DNA of 64,000 nt from CAYYWP01 sp050176585 (GTDB lineage Bacteria > Desulfobacterota > Binatia > HRBIN30 > CADEER01), in assembly GCA_050176585.1 (NCBI GenBank), contig JBFXHX010000014.1, positions 1 through 64,000 of the forward strand, in the 5' to 3' direction. Positions within the stretch are counted from its first letter, which is position 1; every line of letters begins with the position of its first letter. The notes beneath the pieces are model-generated. The model worked only from the letters and a program-made list of their open reading frames with translations. It was not told the DNA's origin and ran no database searches. The position numbers were made by a program, and so were the translations under genes. Below, one piece after another: positions 8,990 through 18,904 of the stretch.

Positions 8990-10025
8990 TGAGCAGCGGC
9001 ACCAGGTAATAAGCGACGCGAAAGATCAAGACCGCCACCACCGCGGTTTCGAATGGCACGCCCATGCTGGTGAAGACCGCGGCCATCGAGCCTTCCATCA
9101 CGCCGAGGCCGCCGGGTATGAGCGAAGCAAATGACAGGGTGATGCCGACCGCGAAGCCCACGATCACGTGCCCAAACGGGATTGCGTAGTGCACCGCCAG
9201 AAACGCCGTATAGAGAATGAGGATGGTGAACAGCCAGTCGAGGGCGATGTAGGCCAGCGGCCCGCGCATGGCGCGCTTGCGCGCCAGCAGAAACCCGATG
9301 CCGCGGTTGAGGTTGAATTGGTACCGCCAGATGTGCGTGCGCGCCGGCGCTCGATGCGGCCAGGCGCTGTGCATCGCCCAGTGCGCCACCTGCGCCAGCC
9401 TGAAGAGCGTACGGCGTCGGAGCCCGGCATGCAGCAGCAGCAGCGCGGCCATCGCGGCGCCCAGCGCGCAGAGGACCAACAACGTGGTCGTGATCACGAG
9501 GGCGGAGCCGTGCAGGGTTCCACTCGCAAGGACGTATGCGAAACCGCCCAGCAGGAACACCAGCAGTGTACAGTTCGTGAGGAACGTCTGCGCCAGTGAG
9601 ATGATCACGGCGGTTTGCGACGGAATCCCCAGCCGCGTGAAGAAATACATGCGCACGGCGAAACCGGAGAGGCCGCCCGTCGAGAGCAGATAGTTCACCG
9701 CGTTCGCGACGAATGTGATCTTCAGCATTTCGCCCAGCGGCACAGGACATCCCGCGGCCTCGGCGATGCCCTGATATGAACGCGCCATCGTGAGATAGCT
9801 CGCCACCATGCAGACCAGCGCCAGGATCAGCAGCCAGCCGTTGGCCTGGGCCACCACGGCCCACAGCTGCCCGAGATCCGCGATGACGAACAGCGCGGCG
9901 AACGCCAGCAGCCCGAATGCCAGTGCCCAGCGCACCCAGCGACTGCGGGGCAGTGCGTCGACACCGATGGGCAGGTACTCGGCGGGCTCTCCCTCTTGCC
10001 GCTGCATGCGCGGCCCGTGCGTCAC
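8904..10025 (-). CDS. Flippase-like membrane protein (UPF0104 / LPG synthase TM-domain family)
   Basis: This 373-residue integral membrane protein has about eight helices and the family blocks STGGLSGFAVRMYFF, GGLGVMEGSMAAVF and FRVAYYLVPLLISLFFL. The family covers the membrane half of lysyl-phosphatidylglycerol synthase and AglD-like proteins; members are thought to move or modify lipids. There is no C-terminal aminoacyltransferase domain. It converges on, and overlaps, the CDP-alcohol phosphatidyltransferase gene. A second pair of the same two families lies at 55208-57088. Confidence 0.82.
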   Translation of the reverse strand: MTHGPRMQRQEGEPAEYLPIGVDALPRSRWVRWALAFGLLAFAALFVIADLGQLWAVVAQANGWLLILALVCMVASYLTMARSYQGIAEAAGCPVPLGEMLKITFVANAVNYLLSTGGLSGFAVRMYFFTRLGIPSQTAVIISLAQTFLTNCTLLVFLLGGFAYVLASGTLHGSALVITTTLLVLCALGAAMAALLLLHAGLRRRTLFRLAQVAHWAMHSAWPHRAPARTHIWRYQFNLNRGIGFLLARKRAMRGPLAYIALDWLFTILILYTAFLAVHYAIPFGHVIVGFAVGITLSFASLIPGGLGVMEGSMAAVFTSMGVPFETAVVAVLIFRVAYYLVPLLISLFFLHGMYVQGASIGRELSESETGGR

Positions 10026-10332
10026 GAACGACCTCGCCTGCGGGCTTATTGTGTCCGCCAGCAGTGGTCAAGGTGGTCTGGTGCCGCTTGAGGCTAACCG
10101 AAGCTGAGCACATGCGCCCATCCACGCACGTGACCACGCATCCGGCGTTGCTCGTCGCCGCTCGCGGGTTGGCTAGGGCTCGGGCGCGACCGCCGCTGGA
10201 CCGGTTTTGGAGCCGCGCGGCCGGGTGCGAACGCGCCGGCTCGCCTCCGTGCCGCAGCGCGCGAGCACAATCAGCATCCAAGGCGCGCGCCTAGCTCCCA
10301 GGGCTCACCCGCCTGCAGTAACATGGACAGAG
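10026..10332. other. Divergent spacer between flippase-like gene and tamB, nothing firm seen
   Basis: About 300 bp separate two divergent genes, so it must hold both promoters. I found no good -35/-10 pair or strong hairpin. The frame of tamB is open upstream to 10207, but without a plausible signal anchor before the ATG at 10333. Confidence 0.5.
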
Positions 10333-13300
10333 ATGCCTCGTGCTGGAATGAAGTGGCCGGGCCTGACCGTCCTCCTGTTCTCGACCGTCCTTCTCCAGCT
10401 CTGGTGTGACGGGCCGGCGTGCTGCGCTGCGGCCACACCGGTACCGGGCTCGCCGGCGTCCGTCAGCGGCACGCCCGCGGGCGCCGACAGCAACGGGTCA
10501 TTCTGGGGCTACGCGAATCGGCTGCTCGACCCGTTGCGGCGCCGCGTCAATGAGAGCGCGCGTACCCGGCTCGTGACCTTGCTCGAATCGGTATTTCGCG
10601 CGCCGGTATCCATCGGCGCCCTGCGCGTGTCGTTCGTGGCCATCGAAGCCGACGAGGTGGCGGTTGGCTCGGGTGCCTCGGTCGCGCACATTGCCTCGCT
10701 CCGCATCCGCTTGATCGCCGGCAGCAGCCTGCGCGACTTTCGGCCGATCGGCGAGGCGACCGTCGACGGCCTCCGCCTCGATCTGCCGCGGCTCCTGGCG
10801 CTGTTCAAGCGCCGCGAGGAGGCGGCTGGCGAGTCGAAGCTGCCCGAATTCGATCTGCGCGCGCTGCGCGTGAACGGCGCCAGCGTTCGCGTCAGCGATG
10901 GCGGTACGCCGGTCGATGTCGCGGTGCGGCTGCTGAAAGGCCGCGTGAGTAGCCAGGATGGTCGGTTGCAATTCGCCGCCACGGCGATGCGCGCGGAGGT
11001 CATGCGCGAGCAGCGGTCGCTGCTGTTGCGCAGAGTGCGCGCGGTCGGCGGTGACACCGACGCCGGCTGGCGCCTGACGGCGCTGCATGTAAAGGGACCC
11101 GGGATCGAGCTCCGCAGTGGTCCCGCAGATGCGAATCGCTTGCCCCTGCGTGGTCGCATCGCGCTCTCGCGGCTGGCGCTCGTGAACGATGCGCTGGCGC
11201 GCGCGGACGGTATCGCCGCGCTCGAGGGAGCGGTCGTCTGGAACGACGAACGACCGACGGCGACGCTCGCCACGCGCGTGCCGCGCTTGCGCATCGACGG
11301 CCGGCCCTGGGGCGAGGTAGGTGCGGCGGTCGACGTGAGCGGCTCACAGGCGCGCGTTGCGCGTGCGTATCTGGAGGGTTTCGGCGGCCGCGTCGATGCG
11401 CGCGGCACGATGGCCCTCGCGGCACCTCTCGCCTATGAAGCGCAGATCCGCTGGGCGTCGCTCGATGTCAAACAGCTCGCCGGTGTGCGCGTGGACCCCG
11501 CCGCGCCACCGCTCACGGCGTCGGGCAGTACGGAGGTGTCCGGGACCATCGAACCGCTGGCGGTGCGCGGTGTCGGCGAGGGAAGTTTCGCCGCCGGAGC
11601 CAGTGCGACGCCCATCGCGTGGAAAGGTGAGGCCACGTACGCGGACGGCACGGGCCGGGGCGAGCTCCGGCTGCAACAGTCCAACGCCAACACCGCCCGC
11701 GTGGAGCTCGTCCTCCAAGCGAGCGATGCCGTGAGCGGCGCGCTCGAGGTGACCGTAGCTGACCCCGCGATGGCGAGCGCGCTGTTGCCCGTCGGTGCCG
11801 TGCCGAACGTCGGTGGCTGGTTCAGGCTCACCGCGCAAGTGAGTGGTACCACGGCGGAACCGCGCGTGCGCGGCGAGATCGCCGGCCGTGATGTCGCGCT
11901 GCTGCGCGTCACGTTCAATCGACTGGGTGGCGCGTTCGTGGTGGATCGGCACGCCTTGCGCACCGACCGGATCGTCGCAGAGCTGTGGCGGGGAAACGTG
12001 ACGTTCGCCGGGACGCTGGCGCTGGATCAGGCCACCGAGAATGACTGGCAGGTGCGGATCGAGCGCGTGCCGGGAGAGGCGCTGGTCGCCATCGCCGCGG
12101 CCGCCAGCGGCGCGCTGCCGCCGATCGGACGCGGCGAGCTGAACATGGCGGTGGCGGCCAAGGGCCCGTGGCGGGCGATCTCGCTGAGCGCGAACGGCGT
12201 CATGCGGGAGTTCTGGCTGACTCAACAGTGGATTCAGCACGCGACCATCGCTGCGACGGCACGATGGCCGCAGTGGGAGGCCAAGCTCGAGTTGCACAAC
12301 ACCAGCGCGGACGTGATCTCCCTGCAAGGCAGCGGCGGCGGGGTCGATGCCGTAGTGCTGACCGCCCGAGCGGCGGACTGGAAGCTGACGGCGCTGCAAC
12401 GCGGCGACACCGTGTACATGGACGGGATCGTGACGCTCGACGCCGCGCTGCGTGGGCCATTGCAGGCCTTGAGCGGCACGGCCACGGTTACGGGTCGCGA
12501 GCTCATCGTCGGCGGCCGCGCGGTTGGCCCCGCGATCGTCGAGGCGACCGCAACGCGCGGCACCTGGGACGTGACCGCAGCGCTGCCGGTGCAAGCGCTG
12601 CGCGCGCGGGCGCGGCTGCGTCCGGAGGCGGGCGCGCCAGTCCGAGCGGATGTGGAATGGACCGATGCGGAATTCGGAGGTCTGATCGCCCCGGGCAGTG
12701 ATCTGCGCGTGCAGAGCACCGGGCGCCTGCATCTCGAATCGCGGCTCGGCGCGCTGGCCCGATTCGATGCCGACGCCCGGGTCGACGCGTTGCGCATCAG
12801 CGGCGGTGCGTACGAGCTCGCCAATGTCGCGCCAGTCGTCGTGACGTGCGTCCGCGGCGCGTGCCGGCTGGATGCGCTCGAGCTGCGCGGCACGGACACG
12901 CAGCTGCGCGCCAGCGGTGACATGTCCGCGCAAGGCGCGGTGCGACTTGCCGTCACCGGACGCGGCGATCTGCGCCTGCTGGAGCTCGCCGCTGAGCCGA
13001 TCCAATCCGCGCGCGGAACATTCACGGTCGACGCCGATGTCCGTCGCAGCGCCGGCGGGTGGAACCTGTCCGGCCAGATGGCACTCGCCGGCGCCGCGGT
13101 GGATATCGGCGCGCCGGTCGCGATCACCGAGGCCGCGGGCCGGCTGACGCTGGCCGGGACGACCGTCACCATCGATGAGCTGCGCGGGCGGATGGGCACG
13201 GGTGAGTTCGCCATCGCTGGCGCCATCGACCTGCAGCGCGGACCGGAGCTGCGCTGGACGCTGAGCGAAGTCGGTGCGGATCTTGCGCCGTCGTTGGAGG

Positions 13301-14262
13301 CCGAGCTGTCCGGCGCCGGCGCCGTGGACGGGACGTGGCAAGCGCTGCGCGTCGCCGGGGAGCTACGCATCGATCGTTTGCTGTACGACCGCAACATCGC
13401 GTTGACGGATTTTCTGCCATCATTGAACCGCGCGCTCGCCGCAGCTCCGCGACCGGCATCGCAACGCCGCGTGATGCTGGATCTGCACATCGTCGCGCCG
13501 GGTGAGCTGTATGTGGAGAACAACATCGCGCAGATCGAAGCGCGAGCCGATCTGCGGATCACCGGTACGGTATCCCAGCCGGTCGTCGACGGCCGGATCG
13601 AGGTGCTCGACGGGCAGGTCACGTTCCGTGATCGCGTATTCGACGTGGTGAGCGCCACCATCGATTTTCGCCCCGACCTCGGCCTGGCGGCGGCACTGAA
13701 CATCTTCGCCGAGAGCACGATCGACACGCCGGATGCGATCTACGTGGTCACGGTGCGGGTGACCGGCACCACCGCGGATCCGCACGTCGTCCTCGCCAGT
13801 GACGATCCGGCGCTCAGCGACACGGACGTGGCGACCTTGATTGCGCTCGGGCAGACGACCGAGCAGTTGCGCCGCGGCGGCCGCGGCTTCTCCGTGTACG
13901 ACGCGATTGCGCTCGGCGCGAACCCGTTCTCGCGGGAGGCCGCGGAGCAGGCGCGCGATCTGCTGCCGGTCGACCGGGTCGAATTCGAGCCGACCTTTTC
14001 GCGCACGACCGGAGCCTTCGAGCCGCAGCTGAAGCTCGGGAAGGATCTCACCGACAACCTCGCGGTGTCGCTCGGCCAGACGTTTGGCGTCGAGTCGCGC
14101 ACCAGCGCGGAAGCCAACTACCGCCTCTCCCCGCACGTGTTCATCCCACTGACCTGGGAGAGCCAGACGGACAAGCAAGAAGGGGCGTTCGGGTTCGGGC
14201 TGAAACTGCGCTACGAGTTCTGGCGGCTGACGCCGTTCTCGCTGGTCCGGATGCTGCGCTGA
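10333..14262 (+). CDS. tamB: TamB-like translocation/assembly protein (AsmA/DUF490 type)
   Basis: This is a 1309-residue protein. A signal anchor is at about residues 6-27 (KWPGLTVLLFSTVLLQLW), followed by a very long repetitive beta-rich region and a C-terminal DUF490 domain at about 1000-1309. Family traits in the tail include LDGQVTFRDRVFDV, DPHVVLASDDPALSDTDV, ALGANPFSREAAEQARDLLPVD and a final aromatic-rich strand. TamB spans the periplasm from the inner membrane to TamA, and related proteins carry phospholipids to the outer membrane. ATG 10333 is preferred; ATG 10348 is also possible. The order tamB then tamA is the reverse of the usual tamA-tamB. Confidence 0.88.
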   Translation: MPRAGMKWPGLTVLLFSTVLLQLWCDGPACCAAATPVPGSPASVSGTPAGADSNGSFWGYANRLLDPLRRRVNESARTRLVTLLESVFRAPVSIGALRVSFVAIEADEVAVGSGASVAHIASLRIRLIAGSSLRDFRPIGEATVDGLRLDLPRLLALFKRREEAAGESKLPEFDLRALRVNGASVRVSDGGTPVDVAVRLLKGRVSSQDGRLQFAATAMRAEVMREQRSLLLRRVRAVGGDTDAGWRLTALHVKGPGIELRSGPADANRLPLRGRIALSRLALVNDALARADGIAALEGAVVWNDERPTATLATRVPRLRIDGRPWGEVGAAVDVSGSQARVARAYLEGFGGRVDARGTMALAAPLAYEAQIRWASLDVKQLAGVRVDPAAPPLTASGSTEVSGTIEPLAVRGVGEGSFAAGASATPIAWKGEATYADGTGRGELRLQQSNANTARVELVLQASDAVSGALEVTVADPAMASALLPVGAVPNVGGWFRLTAQVSGTTAEPRVRGEIAGRDVALLRVTFNRLGGAFVVDRHALRTDRIVAELWRGNVTFAGTLALDQATENDWQVRIERVPGEALVAIAAAASGALPPIGRGELNMAVAAKGPWRAISLSANGVMREFWLTQQWIQHATIAATARWPQWEAKLELHNTSADVISLQGSGGGVDAVVLTARAADWKLTALQRGDTVYMDGIVTLDAALRGPLQALSGTATVTGRELIVGGRAVGPAIVEATATRGTWDVTAALPVQALRARARLRPEAGAPVRADVEWTDAEFGGLIAPGSDLRVQSTGRLHLESRLGALARFDADARVDALRISGGAYELANVAPVVVTCVRGACRLDALELRGTDTQLRASGDMSAQGAVRLAVTGRGDLRLLELAAEPIQSARGTFTVDADVRRSAGGWNLSGQMALAGAAVDIGAPVAITEAAGRLTLAGTTVTIDELRGRMGTGEFAIAGAIDLQRGPELRWTLSEVGADLAPSLEAELSGAGAVDGTWQALRVAGELRIDRLLYDRNIALTDFLPSLNRALAAAPRPASQRRVMLDLHIVAPGELYVENNIAQIEARADLRITGTVSQPVVDGRIEVLDGQVTFRDRVFDVVSATIDFRPDLGLAAALNIFAESTIDTPDAIYVVTVRVTGTTADPHVVLASDDPALSDTDVATLIALGQTTEQLRRGGRGFSVYDAIALGANPFSREAAEQARDLLPVDRVEFEPTFSRTTGAFEPQLKLGKDLTDNLAVSLGQTFGVESRTSAEANYRLSPHVFIPLTWESQTDKQEGAFGFGLKLRYEFWRLTPFSLVRMLR

Positions 14263-14270
14263 CGCGGCTT

Positions 14271-17249
14271 ATGCGATGGCGTCCCGATATACTGGTCATC
14301 GCCGCCCTGGCGCTGGCCGCTGCGGCGGCGTCGGCGGCCGCGGATGGGATCGGATTGCCCTTGGGGCGCGTCCATCTCGTCAGCGACGCCTGGATCGACG
14401 ACGAGGGGCTGCGGCAATTGTTGCCGCTGACACCCGGTGAACCTGTCACGCAACAGCGCCTGGCGGAATCGCGTCGGGCGTTGGAGAGCACGGATTTATT
14501 TACCGACATCGCCGTGACCACCCGCGCGAAGGATGGGCGGGCGGTGGTGATCTTTACGCTCACCCGCAAGCGCGTCATCACGGACGTGTCGGTCACCGGG
14601 TACGATCATCTGACGTGGCGGGACGTCTACCGGTCGTTGCGCTTGCTCAGCGGCGCCTTCTACGACGCCGCTACCCTCGAAGCCGCCGAGCAGCGGCTGC
14701 TCCGGCGCTACGAGCAGGAGGGCTTTCCGCATGCCGAGGTGCGCAGCGCGCTGGCCGAACGCCCGGGCGCCGTGGACATCACGGTCACCATCGATGAAGG
14801 TGAGCCGGTCGAAATTGCCGCCGTGGTCGTGACGGGTGACACCGGTCTGCCCTCGGACGAGCTGGAGTCTGCGGTGGAGGATCTGGTGGGCAAGCCGCAT
14901 GGCCGCAAGCTCGGGCGCGACGGTGAACGGCTCCTCCTGAAAGAGCTGCGGCGCGCTGGCTATTACGATGCGGAGATCGAGAGCGAGTTCGTCCCCAGCG
15001 ACGCCTCGTCGGGCGTGTTGCGGTTCACCGTCAACGCCGGTGAGCGGACGGACGTCGAGATCATCGGTAACGAATCGTGCGATCGCGAACACCTGCTCGG
15101 GTTGATGGAGCTCGAGACGCGCTTGATCATCACCGACGGCACCTGGCGCGAGCTCGCCCGCCGGATGGCCCGTGACTATCAGCAGCGCGGCTACTACCGC
15201 GCGGCCGTGGAAGTCGACATCCAGCCGGGGACGCCGCGCCACGTGGTCTTTCGCGTGGCCGAGGGCCGCAAGTACACCCTGCGCGAGCTGCGGTTCGTCG
15301 GGAATCGGCAGATGTCTGCGGATGCCCTGCGCAAACACATGAACACGCGCGCGCGCGGCTGGCTGCCATGGCCGCGCTCGGGCGTGTTCTTCCGGCCGGC
15401 CTTCGACGAGGACCTGCGGCGGCTCTGGTACTTTTACCGCGAGGAGGGGTTTGCGGACGCGGAGATCGTGGATGCGCCAGTCGAAGTCGATGACGCGACC
15501 GGCGATATTGCCGTGACGGTCGTGATCGCGGAAGGGCCGCGCACGATCGTGGAGGCGTTGCGGCCGCCCGATTTCTCGGTGCTGCCCGCAACCGTGCCGA
15601 CACCGGAGTTGAAGCTCGTCCCCGGCCAGCCCCTGCGCCCGGCGATCCTCGACGCAGATACCAAGGCGATCGCCCACGCCTTCCGCCGCGGCGGCCATCG
15701 CGATGTGTCGGTCGAACCGGCGGTGACTCGCCGTCTGGAAGGGGAGATTGCGCCGGCAGTGGTGGCGTGGACGGTCGTACCCGGCCCGCGCTACACGATC
15801 GGCGACGTCGTGGTGCGGCGCAACGTGGAAACGCGCAACGACGTGGTGCGGCGCCAGCTGCCCTTCGAGTCCGGCGATCCGCTCGATCCCGAGCTGCTGC
15901 AGCACGGGCAAGACGAGGTATATGCCCTTGGTATTTATCGGAGCGTGTCGGTCGAGCCGATCGAGCCCGGGGCCGCGGCGGAGGGCGCGTCGGTAACGGT
16001 CGAGCCGGGCGAGTCTCGCGCGCGCGAGGCCGAACCCGCCACTATCGTGCCGGAACCGGCCGAACCCGGTGGCGAGGCGCGCGAGGAAGCGCCGGTGACC
16101 ATCGAGCCAAAGGGGGCGCGCGGCCGCCCCGCTCTGCCGGGCGCTGCCGCAGATCAGCGCACGCGGGCCGGCACAACGCGAGACATTGCGGTGGAGGTGC
16201 TGCCGCGCCCTCCGGGCAGGTTGCAATGGGGCGGCGGGTACAACACGCGCGACGGCATCACCGGGTTCGGCGAACTGTCGTACGACAACCTCGGCCACCG
16301 AGCGCGGCGGCTCACGCTGCGGGGGCAGGGCAGCGTCGTACCGGACGACCCGGGCTCGACACAGTTCAACGTCGCGCTCGCCTATCGACAGCCGCAGTTC
16401 TTCGACCTGCCGTGGCAGTGGACCAGCGAGCTCGCCGGGCAGCGCTCGACGCGCACGATCGACCAGTTCGACATCGAGCGCGCGAGCCTCGGCAGCAGCC
16501 TGCTGCGCAGCGTGTTGCCGCGCCTGGAGTTCGGCCCACAGCTGCAGATCGAATACGCGCACGTCTTCAACGTGCAACCGCTGCCGTTTCGCGGCGAGGA
16601 CGAAGGGTCCTCCTACACGACCAAAGCGGGCGCGTCGCTGATCTACGACGGCCGCGACGATCCCTTCGCGCCGCGCCGGGGCGTGTTCGATAGCCTCCGG
16701 TTGGACTACGCGCCGCCGGGGATCTCATCCGTGCAGTTTGGCAAGCTGAACATGCAGCACAGCCAAGCGATACCGCTCTCGGAGTGGCTCTCGTTCGTAT
16801 ACACCACCCGGATCAGTTATGGCGGCGTGGTCAGCGGCGCGACCGTGCTGCCCATTCGCGAGCGCTACTTTCTCGGCGGAAGCACCACCGTCCGCGGCTT
16901 CGACGAAAACAGCCTCGGGCCGGTGGATGCCAACGGTACGGTGATCGGCGGCGACCTGGCGATGGTGCTCAGCCTCGAGTGGCGCGTGCCGATCATCTAC
17001 CAGCTGAGCGCGGCCGTGTTCAACGACAACGGCGCGCTGTTTCTGACCCAATGCGGCTCCAGCTGTCGGACGCAGCGGGACGTGCACAACAACGCGTTCA
17101 CGTTCCAGAATTTCCGCCACTCGGCGGGACCAGGGCTGCGCTATATGACGCCGGTCGGGCCGATCAGCCTCGACTACGGATTCAAGCTCGACCGCCGCTC
17201 GGGCGAGTCCATCGGCGAGGTGCACTTCAGCATCAGCGGGACGTTCTGA
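14271..17249 (+). CDS. Omp85-family outer membrane protein, TamA/BamA-like
   Basis: This 992-residue protein has a signal peptide (about 1-24), several POTRA repeats (about 25-600) and a C-terminal 16-strand Omp85 barrel. The barrel motif VRGF (in GGSTTVRGFDENSLGP) and a terminal aromatic residue (ISGTF) are present. It starts 8 bp after tamB, so TamA is likelier than BamA. The last POTRA region holds a low-complexity insertion (about 565-640) rich in Pro, Glu and Ala, read as PGAAAEGASVTVEPG and PEPAEPGGEAREEAPV, which is absent from typical members. TamA-type proteins help insert autotransporters or lipids into the outer membrane. Confidence 0.88.
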   Translation: MRWRPDILVIAALALAAAAASAAADGIGLPLGRVHLVSDAWIDDEGLRQLLPLTPGEPVTQQRLAESRRALESTDLFTDIAVTTRAKDGRAVVIFTLTRKRVITDVSVTGYDHLTWRDVYRSLRLLSGAFYDAATLEAAEQRLLRRYEQEGFPHAEVRSALAERPGAVDITVTIDEGEPVEIAAVVVTGDTGLPSDELESAVEDLVGKPHGRKLGRDGERLLLKELRRAGYYDAEIESEFVPSDASSGVLRFTVNAGERTDVEIIGNESCDREHLLGLMELETRLIITDGTWRELARRMARDYQQRGYYRAAVEVDIQPGTPRHVVFRVAEGRKYTLRELRFVGNRQMSADALRKHMNTRARGWLPWPRSGVFFRPAFDEDLRRLWYFYREEGFADAEIVDAPVEVDDATGDIAVTVVIAEGPRTIVEALRPPDFSVLPATVPTPELKLVPGQPLRPAILDADTKAIAHAFRRGGHRDVSVEPAVTRRLEGEIAPAVVAWTVVPGPRYTIGDVVVRRNVETRNDVVRRQLPFESGDPLDPELLQHGQDEVYALGIYRSVSVEPIEPGAAAEGASVTVEPGESRAREAEPATIVPEPAEPGGEAREEAPVTIEPKGARGRPALPGAAADQRTRAGTTRDIAVEVLPRPPGRLQWGGGYNTRDGITGFGELSYDNLGHRARRLTLRGQGSVVPDDPGSTQFNVALAYRQPQFFDLPWQWTSELAGQRSTRTIDQFDIERASLGSSLLRSVLPRLEFGPQLQIEYAHVFNVQPLPFRGEDEGSSYTTKAGASLIYDGRDDPFAPRRGVFDSLRLDYAPPGISSVQFGKLNMQHSQAIPLSEWLSFVYTTRISYGGVVSGATVLPIRERYFLGGSTTVRGFDENSLGPVDANGTVIGGDLAMVLSLEWRVPIIYQLSAAVFNDNGALFLTQCGSSCRTQRDVHNNAFTFQNFRHSAGPGLRYMTPVGPISLDYGFKLDRRSGESIGEVHFSISGTF

Positions 17250-17343
17250 ACCACAGCGCCGAACCGTTACGGCCGGACGCATGCGCCCCGAGCACACGCG
17301 CGGTGGCGCAGCGCCGCCGCCGCAGCCGGATGTGCCCTCACAG

Positions 17344-17901
17344 TTACTCGTCTGTGCCGGCGGCGTTGGGGGCCGCCACGTCGCCTGCATGCTCGCGCAA
17401 CAAGCTCTCGAAGTAGGCGAGCATTTCTGGACTGTCCCATTCCGCCGGGCCGATCACGTGGCGCAGTACCTGGCCATCCCTCCCGATCACGAACGTTTCG
17501 GGGAAGCCCGTCACTCCATACCGGCCGGGCAGGCGATTTTCAGTGTCCAGCAGAATGGGAAACGTCAGCTCGAGATCGCGCACGAACGGGGATACGACCG
17601 CAGCGCCCTCTGCGTCTTCTGACACCGCCAGCATGGCGAAGTCGCTTCCTCTGTATCGGCGGTACAGCGCCTCCATGCTCGGCATCTCCGCCCGACACGG
17701 CGGACACCAGGTGGCCCACAAGTTCAGAAACACGATGCGGCCGCGAAAATCCGCCAGGCGCACCGGCGCGCCGCTCAGGTCCGGCAACGTGAAATCGGGC
17801 GCCACATAGCCCGACGGCCGACCGCTCTGCAGGCGCTGCAAGCCGAGCACGGCCGCCACTACTGCCGCGACGATGAGCGGCCCGAGTAGGAAGCGCCTCA
17901 T
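17344..17901 (-). CDS. TlpA-like thioredoxin-fold protein
   Basis: This 185-residue periplasmic disulfide reductase or thioredoxin-like protein is anchored by one N-terminal helix (residues 4-21). The active site WCPPC is at 65-69 and the cis-Pro loop is GVTGFPETFVI. The inserted helix-loop between strands 2 and 3 is that of the TlpA/ResA/CcmG group. ATG 17901 overlaps the lgt stop by ATGA, so the two are translationally coupled. Proteins of this type often reduce apocytochrome c, which would suit the ccm genes at the start of the window, but that link is an inference. Confidence 0.88.
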   Translation of the reverse strand: MRRFLLGPLIVAAVVAAVLGLQRLQSGRPSGYVAPDFTLPDLSGAPVRLADFRGRIVFLNLWATWCPPCRAEMPSMEALYRRYRGSDFAMLAVSEDAEGAAVVSPFVRDLELTFPILLDTENRLPGRYGVTGFPETFVIGRDGQVLRHVIGPAEWDSPEMLAYFESLLREHAGDVAAPNAAGTDE

Positions 17902-18680
17902 CGCCGCGCCGGTGCCGCAGGCGCGGGCACCGCCGCGCCGCGGAGGGACAGGCGCCACACGCCGATCGCCATCAACACGAGACTGAAGAGTTGCGCGCCG
18001 GTCAGTCCGAAAGCGACCGGCGCGTTGATGCGCCAGAACTCGATCACGAAGCGTGCACCGGGCGCGAGCACCAGGTACCACCAGAACAAGGAGCCGTCCG
18101 GATGCGGTCGCTTGCGGAGGTGCCAGAGCACGGCGAACGCCGCCAGATACGCGAGCGTTTCGTAAATCGGCGTCGGATGAACCCGCACGCCGGGTGCGTA
18201 CGGCCAGCCGATGATCGCGTTCGGATACGCCATCGCCCACGGAACGTCGGAGACGCGGCCCCAGTCGCCGTCCCCGGCGAGCTGACAACCGATGCGGCCA
18301 ATCGCCTGCCCGAGCGCAAGCGCCGGTGCAATGCAATCGACGGTCGCGAGCCACGGCAACGCGTAGTGCCGGATACACCAGGTGACCCCGATCACGCCGC
18401 CGATGAGCCCGCCGTACCAGACCAGGCCGGAACCGGAGAAGAGAATGCCGACGGGATCAGCCGCGAGCTCTTCGAGATGCTGCAACACGTACCAGAGCTT
18501 GGAGCCGATCAAGCCGCCGGCCGCCGCAGCCAGCACGAGAGAGGAACCCGCATCGCGCGGCAGCCCGCGCCGGGCCAACCCCTTCTCCGTGACCCACCCC
18601 GCGACGAGGAAGGCGATCGCCATCATCGCCCCGAAGCTGTACAGCTTCAGAGGCCCCAGCTGGACGATCACCGGCCACAC
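17898..18680 (-). CDS. lgt: Prolipoprotein diacylglyceryl transferase Lgt
   Basis: This 260-residue inner-membrane enzyme moves a diacylglyceryl group from phosphatidylglycerol to the lipobox Cys of prolipoproteins. About seven membrane helices are visible. The Lgt signature appears as GQAIGRIGCQLAGDGDWG, and the conserved VHPTPIYE block with its His follows. Further conserved residues are in GGLIGG. It is the first gene of a two-gene unit with the TlpA-like protein. Lipoprotein substrates in this window include the caspase-like lipoprotein at 32862-35234. Confidence 0.95.
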   Translation of the reverse strand: MWPVIVQLGPLKLYSFGAMMAIAFLVAGWVTEKGLARRGLPRDAGSSLVLAAAAGGLIGSKLWYVLQHLEELAADPVGILFSGSGLVWYGGLIGGVIGVTWCIRHYALPWLATVDCIAPALALGQAIGRIGCQLAGDGDWGRVSDVPWAMAYPNAIIGWPYAPGVRVHPTPIYETLAYLAAFAVLWHLRKRPHPDGSLFWWYLVLAPGARFVIEFWRINAPVAFGLTGAQLFSLVLMAIGVWRLSLRGAAVPAPAAPARR

Positions 18681-18836
18681 GGCGGTGGATGATACCCCAC
18701 CCGAACTCAGCTAGCCAGGCACGTCGCTGAGCTTGGCTCCAAAGCCAAAGCGATCGGCGAACTGCGACCGGTAAGTACCAAATAAAATTGTGCTTTCGCG
18801 TGTTGGCGGCGGCGCGCCATGCGCCGCGTACGCGCG

Positions 18837-18865
18837 TTGACTTTACCCCGTACGGGCATTATGGT
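18837..18865 (+). promoter_or_regulatory. Sigma-70-type promoter for the HExxH gene
   Basis: TTGACT (18837-18842), a 17-base spacer and TATGGT (18860-18865) form a good vegetative promoter. The predicted transcript starts near 18872, about 33 nt before the ATG at 18905, which has GGAG at 18893-18896. Confidence 0.6.
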
Positions 18866-18904
18866 CGCGCCACTTTTTCCCCTTCGAACGTTGGAGCCCC
18901 GCAG

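Noticed and set aside
11344..13341. Long minus-strand open frame (665 codons) opposite tamB
   Set aside because: It is a mirror of the coding strand in GC-rich DNA; its predicted protein is Arg/Gln/Ala-rich with no domain, while the plus strand encodes a coherent TamB protein. The same holds for antisense frames at 14496-16577 and 46943-48370.
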